Assembly (NCBI GenBank): GCA_018242445.1
Contig: JAFEBW010000030.1
Coordinates: 1-64,000, forward strand
Reading direction: 5' to 3'
DNA length: 64,000 nt
Source: Pseudomonadota bacterium
Lineage (GTDB): Bacteria > Pseudomonadota > Gammaproteobacteria > Xanthomonadales > Xanthomonadaceae
Made by a program: the position numbers and the translations under genes. The notes under the pieces are model-generated. The model was not told the origin of the DNA and did not search any database. It saw only the letters and a program-made list of their open reading frames with translations. This document shows, piece after piece, positions 1 through 7,714 of the stretch; the stretch's first letter is position 1, and each line of letters opens with the position of its first letter.

Positions 1-289
1 GCTCGTGGCCCTGGCAACTGTTCGGGATGTGAAGAAAGACTCCGCACCGACCCTGGCTCCCCCACGATCTCGTAATCTCAGGGATATCGGTCTGGGGCGG
101 AGGCGGAAACAACTTACAAGGGGCAGGGTGGGGGGAGGCGACCGCGGGTCTTCGCGGAGACATTCGTCGGCACTCGCCCCCATCCCAACCTTCCCCCGCA
201 AGCGTGGGAAGGGGCTGGTTTTGGGCTCTGCGAATGGGAGGTTTCTGGATGGTTCGCCAGACCGGTGAGGGAGGGTGGATGAGTTTCAC
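1..289. other. Left-edge region without a convincing gene
   Basis: No reading frame here resembles a protein I recognise. The short plus-strand frame open from the edge to about position 268 has arginine- and glycine-rich content typical of GC-rich shadow frames. The stretch holds one copy of the C-rich palindromic intergenic repeat (177-214). It lies downstream of the stop codon of the M48 protease gene, so it may be the 3' end of that transcript. The last codons of an upstream plus-strand gene could lie at the very edge, but nothing supports that. Confidence 0.5.
177..214. repeat. C-rich palindromic intergenic repeat (family A)
   Basis: A CCCATCCCAACC tract is followed by a hairpin with arms CTTCCCCCGC and GTGGGAAGGGG. 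The same unit, in the other orientation, occurs near 16248, 29871 and 63390. All four copies lie between genes, as expected of a REP-like dispersed element. Its function is unknown. Confidence 0.75.
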
Positions 290-1477
290 TCATGGCTTGT
301 TCTCCATCTCCATCTGCGACAGATAGTGTTCGATGAAGGCACGGTCGTCGGCCTGCGGATCCATCTGCAGGTAACGTTTGAACGCATCGATCGCGGCGGC
401 GCGTTGGCCACTCTGGCGCAGGTCGAGCCCGATTTCGCGCCATGCGCCCGCCGGCGCATCCGTTTGCGCGATGGCTTGCCGATACAAATCGGCGGCACGC
501 GCGGCATCGCCATCGCCGCGACGCTGGCGGTAGGCCTGCGCGAGGTAGTAATCCAGCGTGCCGGCCCATTCCGGCGAGGCATCGGCGCGCAGGTCGGAGA
601 TCATCCGGATCGAGGTGTCGTAGGTGCGTCGTGCGAGTTCCTCGTCCAGCCAGTGCGCGATGAATGGACGCACCGCCGCGCGATAGGCGTCGCGGCCGTC
701 GTGGTATGTGCCGGGCGGCGTGGCGGCCGCGGCGGCGCGCACGTCTTCCAGCCGCTCGGCGGTCTTGGGATGGCTGGCGAACACGGTGAAGCGATGGCCC
801 GACTTGCTCGCGGACTGTTCGCGGTCGATGCGCGCCCACAGCCGCACGCCGGCCTGCGGGTCGTAGCCTTGCGCTACCGCGGTCTGGAAGCCGACGCGAT
901 CGGCCTGCCGCTCGAAATCGCGCGAATATTGAAACAACCCCGCCACGCCGATCAGTTGCGCCAGGCCGCCGACCAGCCCGTTGCCGACGCCGATGGTCGT
1001 GAACACCGCGGTGGTGCGCTTGGCCGATTCCCAGAATTGCAAGCCGTGCCGCAGCCGGTAATGCGCGAACTCGTGGCCGAGCACCAGCGCCAGTTCGGCC
1101 TCGTCGTGGATGCGCAGCAGCGCGCCGGTGAACACCAGCACCATGCCGTTGGGCGCCATCTGCGCGTTGAACTCGGGCACATCCATGATGTACAGACGCA
1201 AATCAGGGCAGTAGTCGCCGGTGACCTTGCACATCACGCCGTGCACGTAGGCATCGAGTTGCGGATCGCGCACCCGGACCGGCGAGACTTTGATGTCCTT
1301 CTCGGCCTGATCCATGCCGTACCACAACTGCGCCTCGGTGCTGCCGGCGACGGGGTGCTCGCCGGGTTGCAGGGGTGGCGGAGGCGTTGACCCATGGCAG
1401 GGCGTCGCGCACAGCAGCAGCGCGCACGTCAGCCACGCATGGGCCGCAACGCGCAGCGTCACAGCGCGTAGCGTCAC
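290..1477 (-). CDS. M48 family metalloprotease with C-terminal TPR-like region
   Basis: This is a predicted secreted zinc metallopeptidase of family M48, of the BepA-like periplasmic protease/chaperone type. From a GTG start at 1477 it is 395 residues. An N-terminal hydrophobic signal segment spans about residues 10-30. The zinc motif HEFAH is at 135-139, with a downstream E-x3-D (E189 to D193) supplying the third ligand. The last 110 residues look like helical repeats of TPR character. The GTG overlaps the stop of the upstream secreted protein by four bases (GTGA), so the two are probably translationally coupled. A second GTG five codons in (1462) is an alternative start. Role inferred: envelope protein quality control. 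The substrate cannot be told from sequence. Confidence 0.88.
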   Translation of the reverse strand: MTLRAVTLRVAAHAWLTCALLLCATPCHGSTPPPPLQPGEHPVAGSTEAQLWYGMDQAEKDIKVSPVRVRDPQLDAYVHGVMCKVTGDYCPDLRLYIMDVPEFNAQMAPNGMVLVFTGALLRIHDEAELALVLGHEFAHYRLRHGLQFWESAKRTTAVFTTIGVGNGLVGGLAQLIGVAGLFQYSRDFERQADRVGFQTAVAQGYDPQAGVRLWARIDREQSASKSGHRFTVFASHPKTAERLEDVRAAAAATPPGTYHDGRDAYRAAVRPFIAHWLDEELARRTYDTSIRMISDLRADASPEWAGTLDYYLAQAYRQRRGDGDAARAADLYRQAIAQTDAPAGAWREIGLDLRQSGQRAAAIDAFKRYLQMDPQADDRAFIEHYLSQMEMENKP

Positions 1478-2241
1478 AGCGGCAGCTCCTTCAGCATCTG
1501 CGCCACCGTCGCCTTCGCGCCGTCCGCGTCGCGCAGATCGCCGCTCTGGCGCTGCATCAGGTTGAACCACACCACCTTGCCGGTGTGCAGATCCACCAGC
1601 GTGGCCACGCCGACCTGCCGGCCGCCGCCGATGTCCATGAAGCCGCCCATCGCCGCGCCGGCGATCAGCCCGAGCACGCGCAAGGTCTTGCGGCCTTCGC
1701 TGGCGTAGCTGTCGCGGATGTAGGTGAACAGCGCGTAGTCGGCGCCGGTGGCGTCGCGCAGCACCGCCACGCCCGGGCCCAGCGACCAGTCGAGCAGCGG
1801 TTTGCCGGTGGCCGGGTCCTTTTTCGTCGCCAGCGCGCCGTAGCCTTGCGAATACTGGGCGATGCTCAGCGCGACTGCTTCGTTGAGGCGCAGGATCTGT
1901 CCGAGATGCGAGGCCGGATCGAGGTCGTCGGGCGCGGCGTAATCGGGCAGGGCCTGCGCGTGGCGGGCGGCGAGCAGATCGTGCACGGCCTGCGGATACA
2001 GCCGGCGCGCCGCGTCCGACCATTCCTTGTTCGGCTCCGACAGGCCGCCGGCGGCGAGCAACGACAGCTCGATGTCCGGCTGCACGATCACGATGCGGCC
2101 GCTGGCCTTGATCGGCTGCCCGCCGGCATCGGTGGCGGTGCGCACTTGCGCGGCCACGGGCGCGAGTGCGGCCAGCGCCAGCAGCGCCGACAGCAGCGCG
2201 ATGCGGGCCGGCGATGCAAACGATCGAGCGATGAACTTCAT
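1474..2241 (-). CDS. Secreted conserved hypothetical protein
   Basis: A 255-residue protein that I do not recognise by family. The start at 2241 was chosen over an upstream in-frame Met because it begins with a clean signal peptide: MKF, basic residues, a long Leu/Ala core, and a likely cleavage after AQ or VAA near residue 27. The mature part contains a Gly-rich hydrophobic patch (AGAAMGGFMDIGGG) near residues 190-205, then a stretch resembling beta strands (ATLVDLHTGKVVWFN). Such a patch occurs in secreted proteins that report or bind at the membrane. It is the first gene of a two-gene minus-strand unit with the M48 protease, whose start overlaps its stop. A partner or substrate role for that protease is possible but unproven. 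Confidence 0.75.
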   Translation of the reverse strand: MKFIARSFASPARIALLSALLALAALAPVAAQVRTATDAGGQPIKASGRIVIVQPDIELSLLAAGGLSEPNKEWSDAARRLYPQAVHDLLAARHAQALPDYAAPDDLDPASHLGQILRLNEAVALSIAQYSQGYGALATKKDPATGKPLLDWSLGPGVAVLRDATGADYALFTYIRDSYASEGRKTLRVLGLIAGAAMGGFMDIGGGRQVGVATLVDLHTGKVVWFNLMQRQSGDLRDADGAKATVAQMLKELPL

Positions 2242-2311
2242 GCGTGGTTTCCCCGTGCGCACAGGTGCTGTCGGCAGGTACCGCATGCCCGGATCGGGCA
2301 GGGTGCCATGC

Positions 2312-2317
2312 TAGAAT
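2312..2317 (+). promoter_or_regulatory. Candidate -10 element for the aminotransferase gene
   Basis: TAGAAT lies 50 bases before the start codon. No good -35 hexamer is visible at 16-18 bases upstream. TAGAAT also occurs ahead of tal and ftsH in this window, so it may be the usual -10 form here. Confidence 0.35.
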
Positions 2318-2366
2318 CATGGACGGATTCGCCGCGCATTTCATCCGTCCTTCCCGAGGTTTTCCG

Positions 2367-3566
2367 ATGCTGAAACTTGCCCAGCGTGTCGGCCGCGCCA
2401 AGCCGAGCGCGATCATGGTCGTCGCCGAGAAGGCCAAGCAACTCAAGGCCGCCGGCCGCGACATCATCAGTTTTTCGATAGGCGTTCCCAACTTCCTGCC
2501 CGGCGCGCATGTGTACGACGCCGCGCGCGCCGCGCTGGATCACGACAGCGGTCAGTACGGTTCCAATCGCGGCTCCGATGCGCTGCTGGATGCCTTCGTC
2601 GCGCACATGGCGCAGGTCGGCATGACCGGTTACACGCGCAAGAACTGCGCCATCGGCATCGGCGCCAAGGGCGTGCTCTACAACCTGATGGAAGTGCTGC
2701 TCGACGAGGGCGACGCCATCGCCTTCCCGACCCCGTACTGGACGAGTTATGCGGATATCGCCGAAATCCTCGGCGCGAAGATCCAGTTGCTGCCGTGTCC
2801 GCCGGCGCAGGACTACAAGCTCACCCCCGCGCAGCTCGATGCCGCGCTGGCCAGCAAGCCCAAGGTGTTCCTGTTCAACAACCCGTCCAACCCGACCGGC
2901 ATGGTCTATACGCGCGATGAAATCGCCGCGCTCGCCGACGTGCTGGTCAAGCATCCGGATACCTGGATCATCACCGACGACATCTACAACCGCATGGTGT
3001 TCGACGGCATCGGCTACCACAACTTCGTGATGGCGCGCCCCGAGCTGCGCGAGCGCGTGATCTTCATGGATTCGTGCTCCAAGACTTACGGCATGCCCGG
3101 CTGGCGCATCGGCTTCGTGGCCGCGCCGGAAGTGGTGGCCAACGCCGTGGTGACGATGAACTCCAACCACATCACCAACCTGCCCGAGATCACCACCGCC
3201 GCCGCGCTGGCCGCGCTGTCCGGCCCGCAGGACGTGCCGCAACAGAAGAACCTCGAGTTCCAGGATCGCCGCGATCGCGTGGTGGCTGCCTTGCGCGCCA
3301 TCCCCGGCGTGGTCTGCCCGATGCCGCAGGGCGCGTTCTACGTGTTCCCCGACATCTCCTGCGCCTTCGGCAAGCAGCATGGCGACACCCTCATCGGCAA
3401 CGACGTGGACTTGTGCAACGCCCTGCTGGAAGCCAAGGGCGTGGCCTGCGTGCCCGGCGTGGCCTTCGGCGAACCGCGCGGCCTGCGCATCAGCTACACC
3501 TGCCCGGCGCATCAGCTCGACGATGGGCTGCGCCGCGTTCAGGAATTCTTCGCCGAACTGAAGTAG
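2367..3566 (+). CDS. PLP-dependent aminotransferase, class I/II (aspartate aminotransferase type)
   Basis: A fold-type I aminotransferase of 399 residues, the usual family length. NNPSNPTG at 171-178 and the Asp-Asp-x-Tyr segment near 204-207 bind the cofactor. The Schiff-base lysine is K239 in SCSKTYGMPGWR. A Gly-Leu-Arg-Ile near residue 377 carries the arginine that binds the substrate carboxylate. The best guess is aspartate or a broad-range amino acid as amino donor and 2-oxoglutarate as acceptor. It precedes malate dehydrogenase, whose product oxaloacetate would be its keto acid, but a composite repeat separates the two. The start at 2367 follows a CGAGG ribosome-binding site. The in-frame Met further upstream lacks one. 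Confidence 0.9.
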   Translation: MLKLAQRVGRAKPSAIMVVAEKAKQLKAAGRDIISFSIGVPNFLPGAHVYDAARAALDHDSGQYGSNRGSDALLDAFVAHMAQVGMTGYTRKNCAIGIGAKGVLYNLMEVLLDEGDAIAFPTPYWTSYADIAEILGAKIQLLPCPPAQDYKLTPAQLDAALASKPKVFLFNNPSNPTGMVYTRDEIAALADVLVKHPDTWIITDDIYNRMVFDGIGYHNFVMARPELRERVIFMDSCSKTYGMPGWRIGFVAAPEVVANAVVTMNSNHITNLPEITTAAALAALSGPQDVPQQKNLEFQDRRDRVVAALRAIPGVVCPMPQGAFYVFPDISCAFGKQHGDTLIGNDVDLCNALLEAKGVACVPGVAFGEPRGLRISYTCPAHQLDDGLRRVQEFFAELK

Positions 3567-3603
3567 CAACAAGCAAGGCAGGTATCAATGTAGCGAACAA
3601 GTT

Positions 3604-3688
3604 CGTCATTCCCGCGAAAGCGGGAATCCAGCGACTTCATCGCACCAGTGGGAAAAGCCACTGGATCCCCGCTTGCGCGGGGATGACG
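3604..3688. repeat. Composite palindromic repeat (family B, paired copies)
   Basis: Two inverted units face each other. The left is a hairpin with arms ATTCCCGC and GCGGGAAT. The right is a hairpin with arms ATCCCCGC and GCGGGGAT. The outer ends GTCATTCCC and GGGATGAC can also pair, so the whole forms a cruciform-like structure of about 85 bases between the aminotransferase and mdh. Related units are at 21576, 32308 and 48925. Confidence 0.8.
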
Positions 3689-3768
3689 AGCAAAAAATCC
3701 GCTGACCTTCCGCGGTTGTTGCGTTTCCGAATCTCCACCATTCCATTCCACATTTCTGGAGTTTGCCC

Positions 3769-4755
3769 ATGAAGACCCCCGTTCGCGTCGCAGTCACCGG
3801 TGCCGCCGGCCAGATCGGTTACGCCCTGCTGTTCCGCATCGCCGCCGGCGACATGCTCGGCCCCGATCAGCCGGTGATCCTGCACCTGCTGGAAATCACC
3901 CCTGCGCTCGGCGCATTGCAGGGCGTGGTGATGGAATTGAACGACTGCGCGTTCCCGACCCTGCACGGCGTGGTCGCCACCGACGATGCCAACGTGGCCT
4001 TCAAGGACGTGGACTACGCCTTGCTGGTCGGCGCGCGCCCGCGCGGGCCGGGCATGGAGCGCAAGGATCTGCTCGAAGCCAACGGCGCGATCTTCGGCCC
4101 GCAGGGCAGGGCGCTCAACGCGCACGCCAAGCGCAATGTGAAGGTGCTGGTGGTCGGCAACCCGGCCAACACCAATTCGCTGATCGCCCAGCAGAATGCG
4201 CCCGACCTCGACCCGCGCTGCTTCACCGCGATGGTGCGCCTGGATCACAACCGCGCCATCAGCCAGCTCGCCGAAAAAACCGGCGCGCTCACCACCGACA
4301 TCCGCAAGGTGACGATCTGGGGCAACCATAGTTCCACCCAGTATCCCGACCTGCACCATGCGACCGTGAAGGGTGCGCCGGCGATGGGCCTGGTCGATGC
4401 GGCGTGGTACGAATCCAGCTTCATCCCGACCGTGCAGCAGCGCGGCGCGGCGATCATCAAGGCGCGCGGCGCATCCTCGGCGGCCTCGGCGGCATCGGCG
4501 GCGATCGACCACATGCGCTCGTGGGCGCTGGGCACCGCCGAGGGCGACTGGGTGTCGATGGGCGTGCCTTCCGATGGCAGCTACGGCATCGCCCCGGGCG
4601 TGATCTACGGTTATCCCTGCGTCTGCAAGAACGGCGCGTACGAAATCGTGCAGGGGCTTGCGATCGGCGACTTCTCGCGCGCGCGCATGAGCGCCACCGA
4701 CAAGGAGCTGCGCGAGGAACGCGCCGGCGTGGAGCACCTGTTCGCGAAAGCCTGA
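3769..4755 (+). CDS. mdh: Malate dehydrogenase
   Basis: NAD-dependent malate dehydrogenase of the TCA cycle, cytoplasmic, 328 residues, which matches the non-enteric (group 2) family. The N-terminal Rossmann fold has the dinucleotide motif GAAGQIG at 11-17. An active-site loop with paired arginines ([13 protein letters not shown]) follows near residue 85-97. The catalytic histidine is in [12 protein letters not shown] near 187. A start at the upstream TTG is possible by frame, but the ATG at 3769 has GGAG eight bases upstream. The gene is monocistronic by appearance: a composite repeat precedes it and a strong hairpin follows. Confidence 0.96.
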   Translation: MKTPVRVAVTGAAGQIGYALLFRIAAGDMLGPDQPVILHLLEITPALGALQGVVMELNDCAFPTLHGVVATDDANVAFKDVDYALLVGARPRGPGMERKDLLEANGAIFGPQGRALNAHAKRNVKVLVVGNPANTNSLIAQQNAPDLDPRCFTAMVRLDHNRAISQLAEKTGALTTDIRKVTIWGNHSSTQYPDLHHATVKGAPAMGLVDAAWYESSFIPTVQQRGAAIIKARGASSAASAASAAIDHMRSWALGTAEGDWVSMGVPSDGSYGIAPGVIYGYPCVCKNGAYEIVQGLAIGDFSRARMSATDKELREERAGVEHLFAKA

Positions 4756-4776
4756 TCTGACTTCGTGCGCGACATG

Positions 4777-4800
4777 CAAGGGCGGCTGCGGCCGCCCTTG
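4777..4800 (+). terminator. Terminator-like hairpin after mdh
   Basis: A perfect 10-bp stem (CAAGGGCGGC / GCCGCCCTTG) encloses a TGCG tetraloop 21 bases past the mdh stop. The following CCGTTTC is only a weak T-run, so intrinsic termination may be partial. The same TGCG loop closes the tRNA-Val terminator. Confidence 0.65.
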
Positions 4801-5017
4801 CCGTTTCAGGCGCGCCCGTGCGGCGTTTCCGCGTGTCGGGGCGGCGTGCTTGCGGCAGTGTGCAGGGCGGTCGATTCCTGCGGATGGGTGGAGTATGTTC
4901 CGGCTTCCGTTGCCCGCCCGCCGAGGCGGGCGACAATCGCCACGCCAACCCACGAGGATCATGATGGACAGCCATTCCGCCTGTGTGCGTTGCGCCACGT
5001 TCCATTCCGTGAGGTCC

Positions 5018-5875
5018 ATGCTTCGTCGATTCTTGTCGACGGCGATCGCCGCGTCCTGCATGGCGGCACTGCTAGCCGCCTGCCATTCCGCAAACGACGC
5101 TGCATCGTCGTCGAAGGCGAACGCGACAGCATCGCCATCGTCGCCAGTCAGCATATCCGCAGCATCCACGGTTCCCAATGAAACCGCGAGCATGGGTTCC
5201 GGCAAGACGCAGACGATCGCGTTGGTCGATACGACGATGGCCATGCACAACGCCTTCTACATCACCGCGCCAGCCGGTTGGCGGGTGGATGGGCGCGTCG
5301 TCGCCAATGCATGCGATGGATCGAAGGCGCCGGTGTTTCATGCCGTATCCGCCGATGGGCAGTTTGAAGTCGAACGCCTGCCGGTTTTCGTTTCCAAAAC
5401 GATGGGTGGACGGCTTGCTCCGGGTTGCGATGCCCTGCCGGCGGGTCCTGACGTGACGCAATTCCTGCAGGCGGTTGCCGACAAACTGCGACCGGGCTTG
5501 AAGATCGTGGGAACACTTCCGGTGGGCGCAGGTCTGCATCACGCCGTGGAGGAACGCATGCACATGCTGTCAGGCAAGGCAACGGCAGCGGGCATGCAGG
5601 CGCAGAAGGTGTACGTGGACGCCGCGGCCGTGCGTGCCACCGATGCCAGCGGCCAAACGTTGGGTGCAAGCGCATTGATGAGCTGCGTGACGCCGCTCAC
5701 GCCATCGTCGGCTGCAACGCAAACGTGCAGCGCCGAAGTGATCGTGCAGCGCGTCCCGAGCGACACACCCGAGGCCTTCGCTGCGCAGGCACCATTGCGT
5801 GAAGTGAAGGTGAGGCCGGATCCGCAGTGGCTTGCGGCTTACCGCCAACAGCAAAATGCGTCGTCACAAAAATAA
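5018..5875 (+). CDS. Predicted lipoprotein of unknown function
   Basis: A 285-residue protein with a typical lipoprotein signal: two arginines, a short hydrophobic core, and a lipobox ending at Cys near residue 22 (LLAAC). A Ser/Ala-rich linker of about 30 residues follows, then a compact domain with several cysteines (ACDG, GCDA, SCV, TCS) that could form disulfides in the periplasm. I do not recognise the domain. The start at 5018 gives the cleanest signal peptide. An upstream ATG pair at 4964-4967 with a GAGGA site would add 17-18 residues and cannot be excluded. It is followed 33 bases later by the TPR membrane protein gene, so the two may be co-transcribed. Confidence 0.75.
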   Translation: MLRRFLSTAIAASCMAALLAACHSANDAASSSKANATASPSSPVSISAASTVPNETASMGSGKTQTIALVDTTMAMHNAFYITAPAGWRVDGRVVANACDGSKAPVFHAVSADGQFEVERLPVFVSKTMGGRLAPGCDALPAGPDVTQFLQAVADKLRPGLKIVGTLPVGAGLHHAVEERMHMLSGKATAAGMQAQKVYVDAAAVRATDASGQTLGASALMSCVTPLTPSSAATQTCSAEVIVQRVPSDTPEAFAAQAPLREVKVRPDPQWLAAYRQQQNASSQK

Positions 5876-5908
5876 TCGCTCAAGCAGCCGGCAAGGGAAC
5901 TGCGATTC

Positions 5909-7678
5909 ATGGAAGCATTCCTGCAACGCCTGAAAGAACGCAAGCTCGTGCAATGGGCGCTGGCCTACGTCGCGGCGGCGTTCGCGCTGATCCAGGTGCT
6001 GGATGTCGTCGCACAGCGTTTCGGCTGGCCGGATGCGCTGGAGCGCGGGCTGATCCTCGCGCTGGCGCTGGGCTTCTTCGTCACCCTCGTCGTGGCGTGG
6101 TATCACGGCGAGAAGGGCGCGCAGAAGGTGAGCGGCACGGAATTGCTGATCCTCGCCTTGCTGCTGGGCGTGGGTGGCGGACTGTTGTTGCGGTTTGCCA
6201 GACAGGATGTGGCGACCTCGCCGCCTGCACAAGCTCAGGCCGCCCAGCCCTCATCAGCATCAACGGCCGCAGCGATGCCGGACAAATCCGTTGCGGTGCT
6301 GCCGTTCGTCAACGAGAGCGGCGACAAGGATCAGCAGTATTTTTCCGATGGTTTGTCCGAAGACCTGATCACCGCGCTGTCGCAGTTCTCCGGCTTGAAG
6401 GTGGTCGCGCGCACGTCCTCGTTCTCGTTCCGCCAGTCCAGCGACGAGCCGAAAACCATCGGCGCCAAGCTCGGCGTTGCGCACTTGCTGGAAGGCACGG
6501 TGCAGCGCGACGGCGATCAGGTGCGGATCACGGCAACGCTGGTGCGGGCAGCCGATGGCGCGGTCGTATGGACGCAGCCCTACGACCGACCGTACAAGGA
6601 TTTCTTTGCCTTGCAGGACGACATCACCCAGCAGGTGGCCGGCGCATTGAAAGCGAAATTGCTGGGCAACGGCGGCACGGCGATGCAAACCGATCGCCCG
6701 CCCAGCGGCAACCTCGATGCCTACAACGCCTATCAGCAAGGCAAGTTCTACGCCGCGCGCAACAACGAGGCGGATCTGCGCACGGCGATCGAACATTTTG
6801 GCGAAGCGGTGCGGCTCGATTCCAGCTACGCCGCGGCATGGACGGCATTGGGTGCCGCGCAGTCCAGGCTGGGTGCGAATTATCTGGGCGGCGCCGACTT
6901 GGCGGCGATGAATGCGCGGGCGCAGGCCGCGATCGACACCGCCTTGCGGCTGGATCCCGCCTTGCCGCAGGCGCACGTCGCCAAAGCCACCTTGATGGCG
7001 AACCGCGATTTCGACTGGGATGGCGCGCAGGCCGAGTACCGGCGCGCCTTCGAACTGGCTCCGGGCGACTCGGCGATCATGACGTTCCTCGCGCGCAGCA
7101 TGGCCATGCACGGGCAGGTTCGTAGCGCCATCGAACTGGTGCGGCGCGCGGCAAAGGTCGATCCGCTGAACGCCGTGATGCATCAGGTTCTGGCGGTAAT
7201 GCTGGCAGCGCAGGGGCGGATGGACGAGGCGAAGGCACAGGCCGATACCGCCGTGGAATTGCAACCGGGGTCGGATACCTATCGGGTCATGCAGGCCGAC
7301 GTCGCGGCCTGGCGCGGCGATTTTTCGGCGGCGCTGGCGATCGCGCAAGCCCTGCCGCAAGGTCTGTGGCGCGACGACGCGATGGCGGTGGCGCTGCAAC
7401 TCGGGCGCGATCGGGCTGCCGCGGACGCCGCATTGAAAACGATGATCGACCGGCACGCCAACGGGGCTTCCTATCAGATCGCCGAGATTTACGGCTTGCG
7501 CCGCGACCCGGACAACATGTTCGTGTGGCTGGATCGCGCCTTCGATACCCGCGATGGCGGCATCAATTTCCTGCTCTACGATCCCTTCCTCCTGCGCTAC
7601 AAGGACGATCCGCGTTTCGCCGCGTTCGCGAAGAAAGTCGGCCTGCCGACGACGACCGACGCGCAGGCCTTGCCGTGA
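5909..7678 (+). CDS. TolB/FlgO-like and TPR membrane protein
   Basis: A 589-residue protein. It has a hydrophobic N-terminal segment (about 15-35), a second (45-70) and a third (77-95). Next is a TolB-N/FlgO-like domain (about 125-260) with the signature KSVAVLPFVNESGD and a YFSDGLSEDL segment. TPR-type helical repeats fill 265-560. This layout matches a family often annotated as adenylate cyclase-like or transcriptional activator relatives, but no cyclase or DNA-binding domain is present here. It is a paralogue of the gene at 32528-34288. Role inferred: a membrane-anchored scaffold or signalling protein. Its 3' end converges on tamB, leaving 36 bases between the stops. Confidence 0.8.
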   Translation: MEAFLQRLKERKLVQWALAYVAAAFALIQVLDVVAQRFGWPDALERGLILALALGFFVTLVVAWYHGEKGAQKVSGTELLILALLLGVGGGLLLRFARQDVATSPPAQAQAAQPSSASTAAAMPDKSVAVLPFVNESGDKDQQYFSDGLSEDLITALSQFSGLKVVARTSSFSFRQSSDEPKTIGAKLGVAHLLEGTVQRDGDQVRITATLVRAADGAVVWTQPYDRPYKDFFALQDDITQQVAGALKAKLLGNGGTAMQTDRPPSGNLDAYNAYQQGKFYAARNNEADLRTAIEHFGEAVRLDSSYAAAWTALGAAQSRLGANYLGGADLAAMNARAQAAIDTALRLDPALPQAHVAKATLMANRDFDWDGAQAEYRRAFELAPGDSAIMTFLARSMAMHGQVRSAIELVRRAAKVDPLNAVMHQVLAVMLAAQGRMDEAKAQADTAVELQPGSDTYRVMQADVAAWRGDFSAALAIAQALPQGLWRDDAMAVALQLGRDRAAADAALKTMIDRHANGASYQIAEIYGLRRDPDNMFVWLDRAFDTRDGGINFLLYDPFLLRYKDDPRFAAFAKKVGLPTTTDAQALP

Positions 7679-7714
7679 TGGCGACGGCTCCGCGTGGCCG
7701 CTCGCACCCCTGCG

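Noticed and set aside
290..2491. A single 733-codon minus-strand frame covering both the M48 protease and the gene before it
   Set aside because: Only the part after 1477 has protease sequence. The upstream part is an Arg-rich shadow of the secreted protein encoded in another frame (1474-2241).
2238..3572. A 444-codon ORF antisense to the aminotransferase
   Set aside because: Its product is His/Gly/Val-rich, the mirror of a GC-rich coding strand. The sense strand encodes a complete aminotransferase with all motifs.
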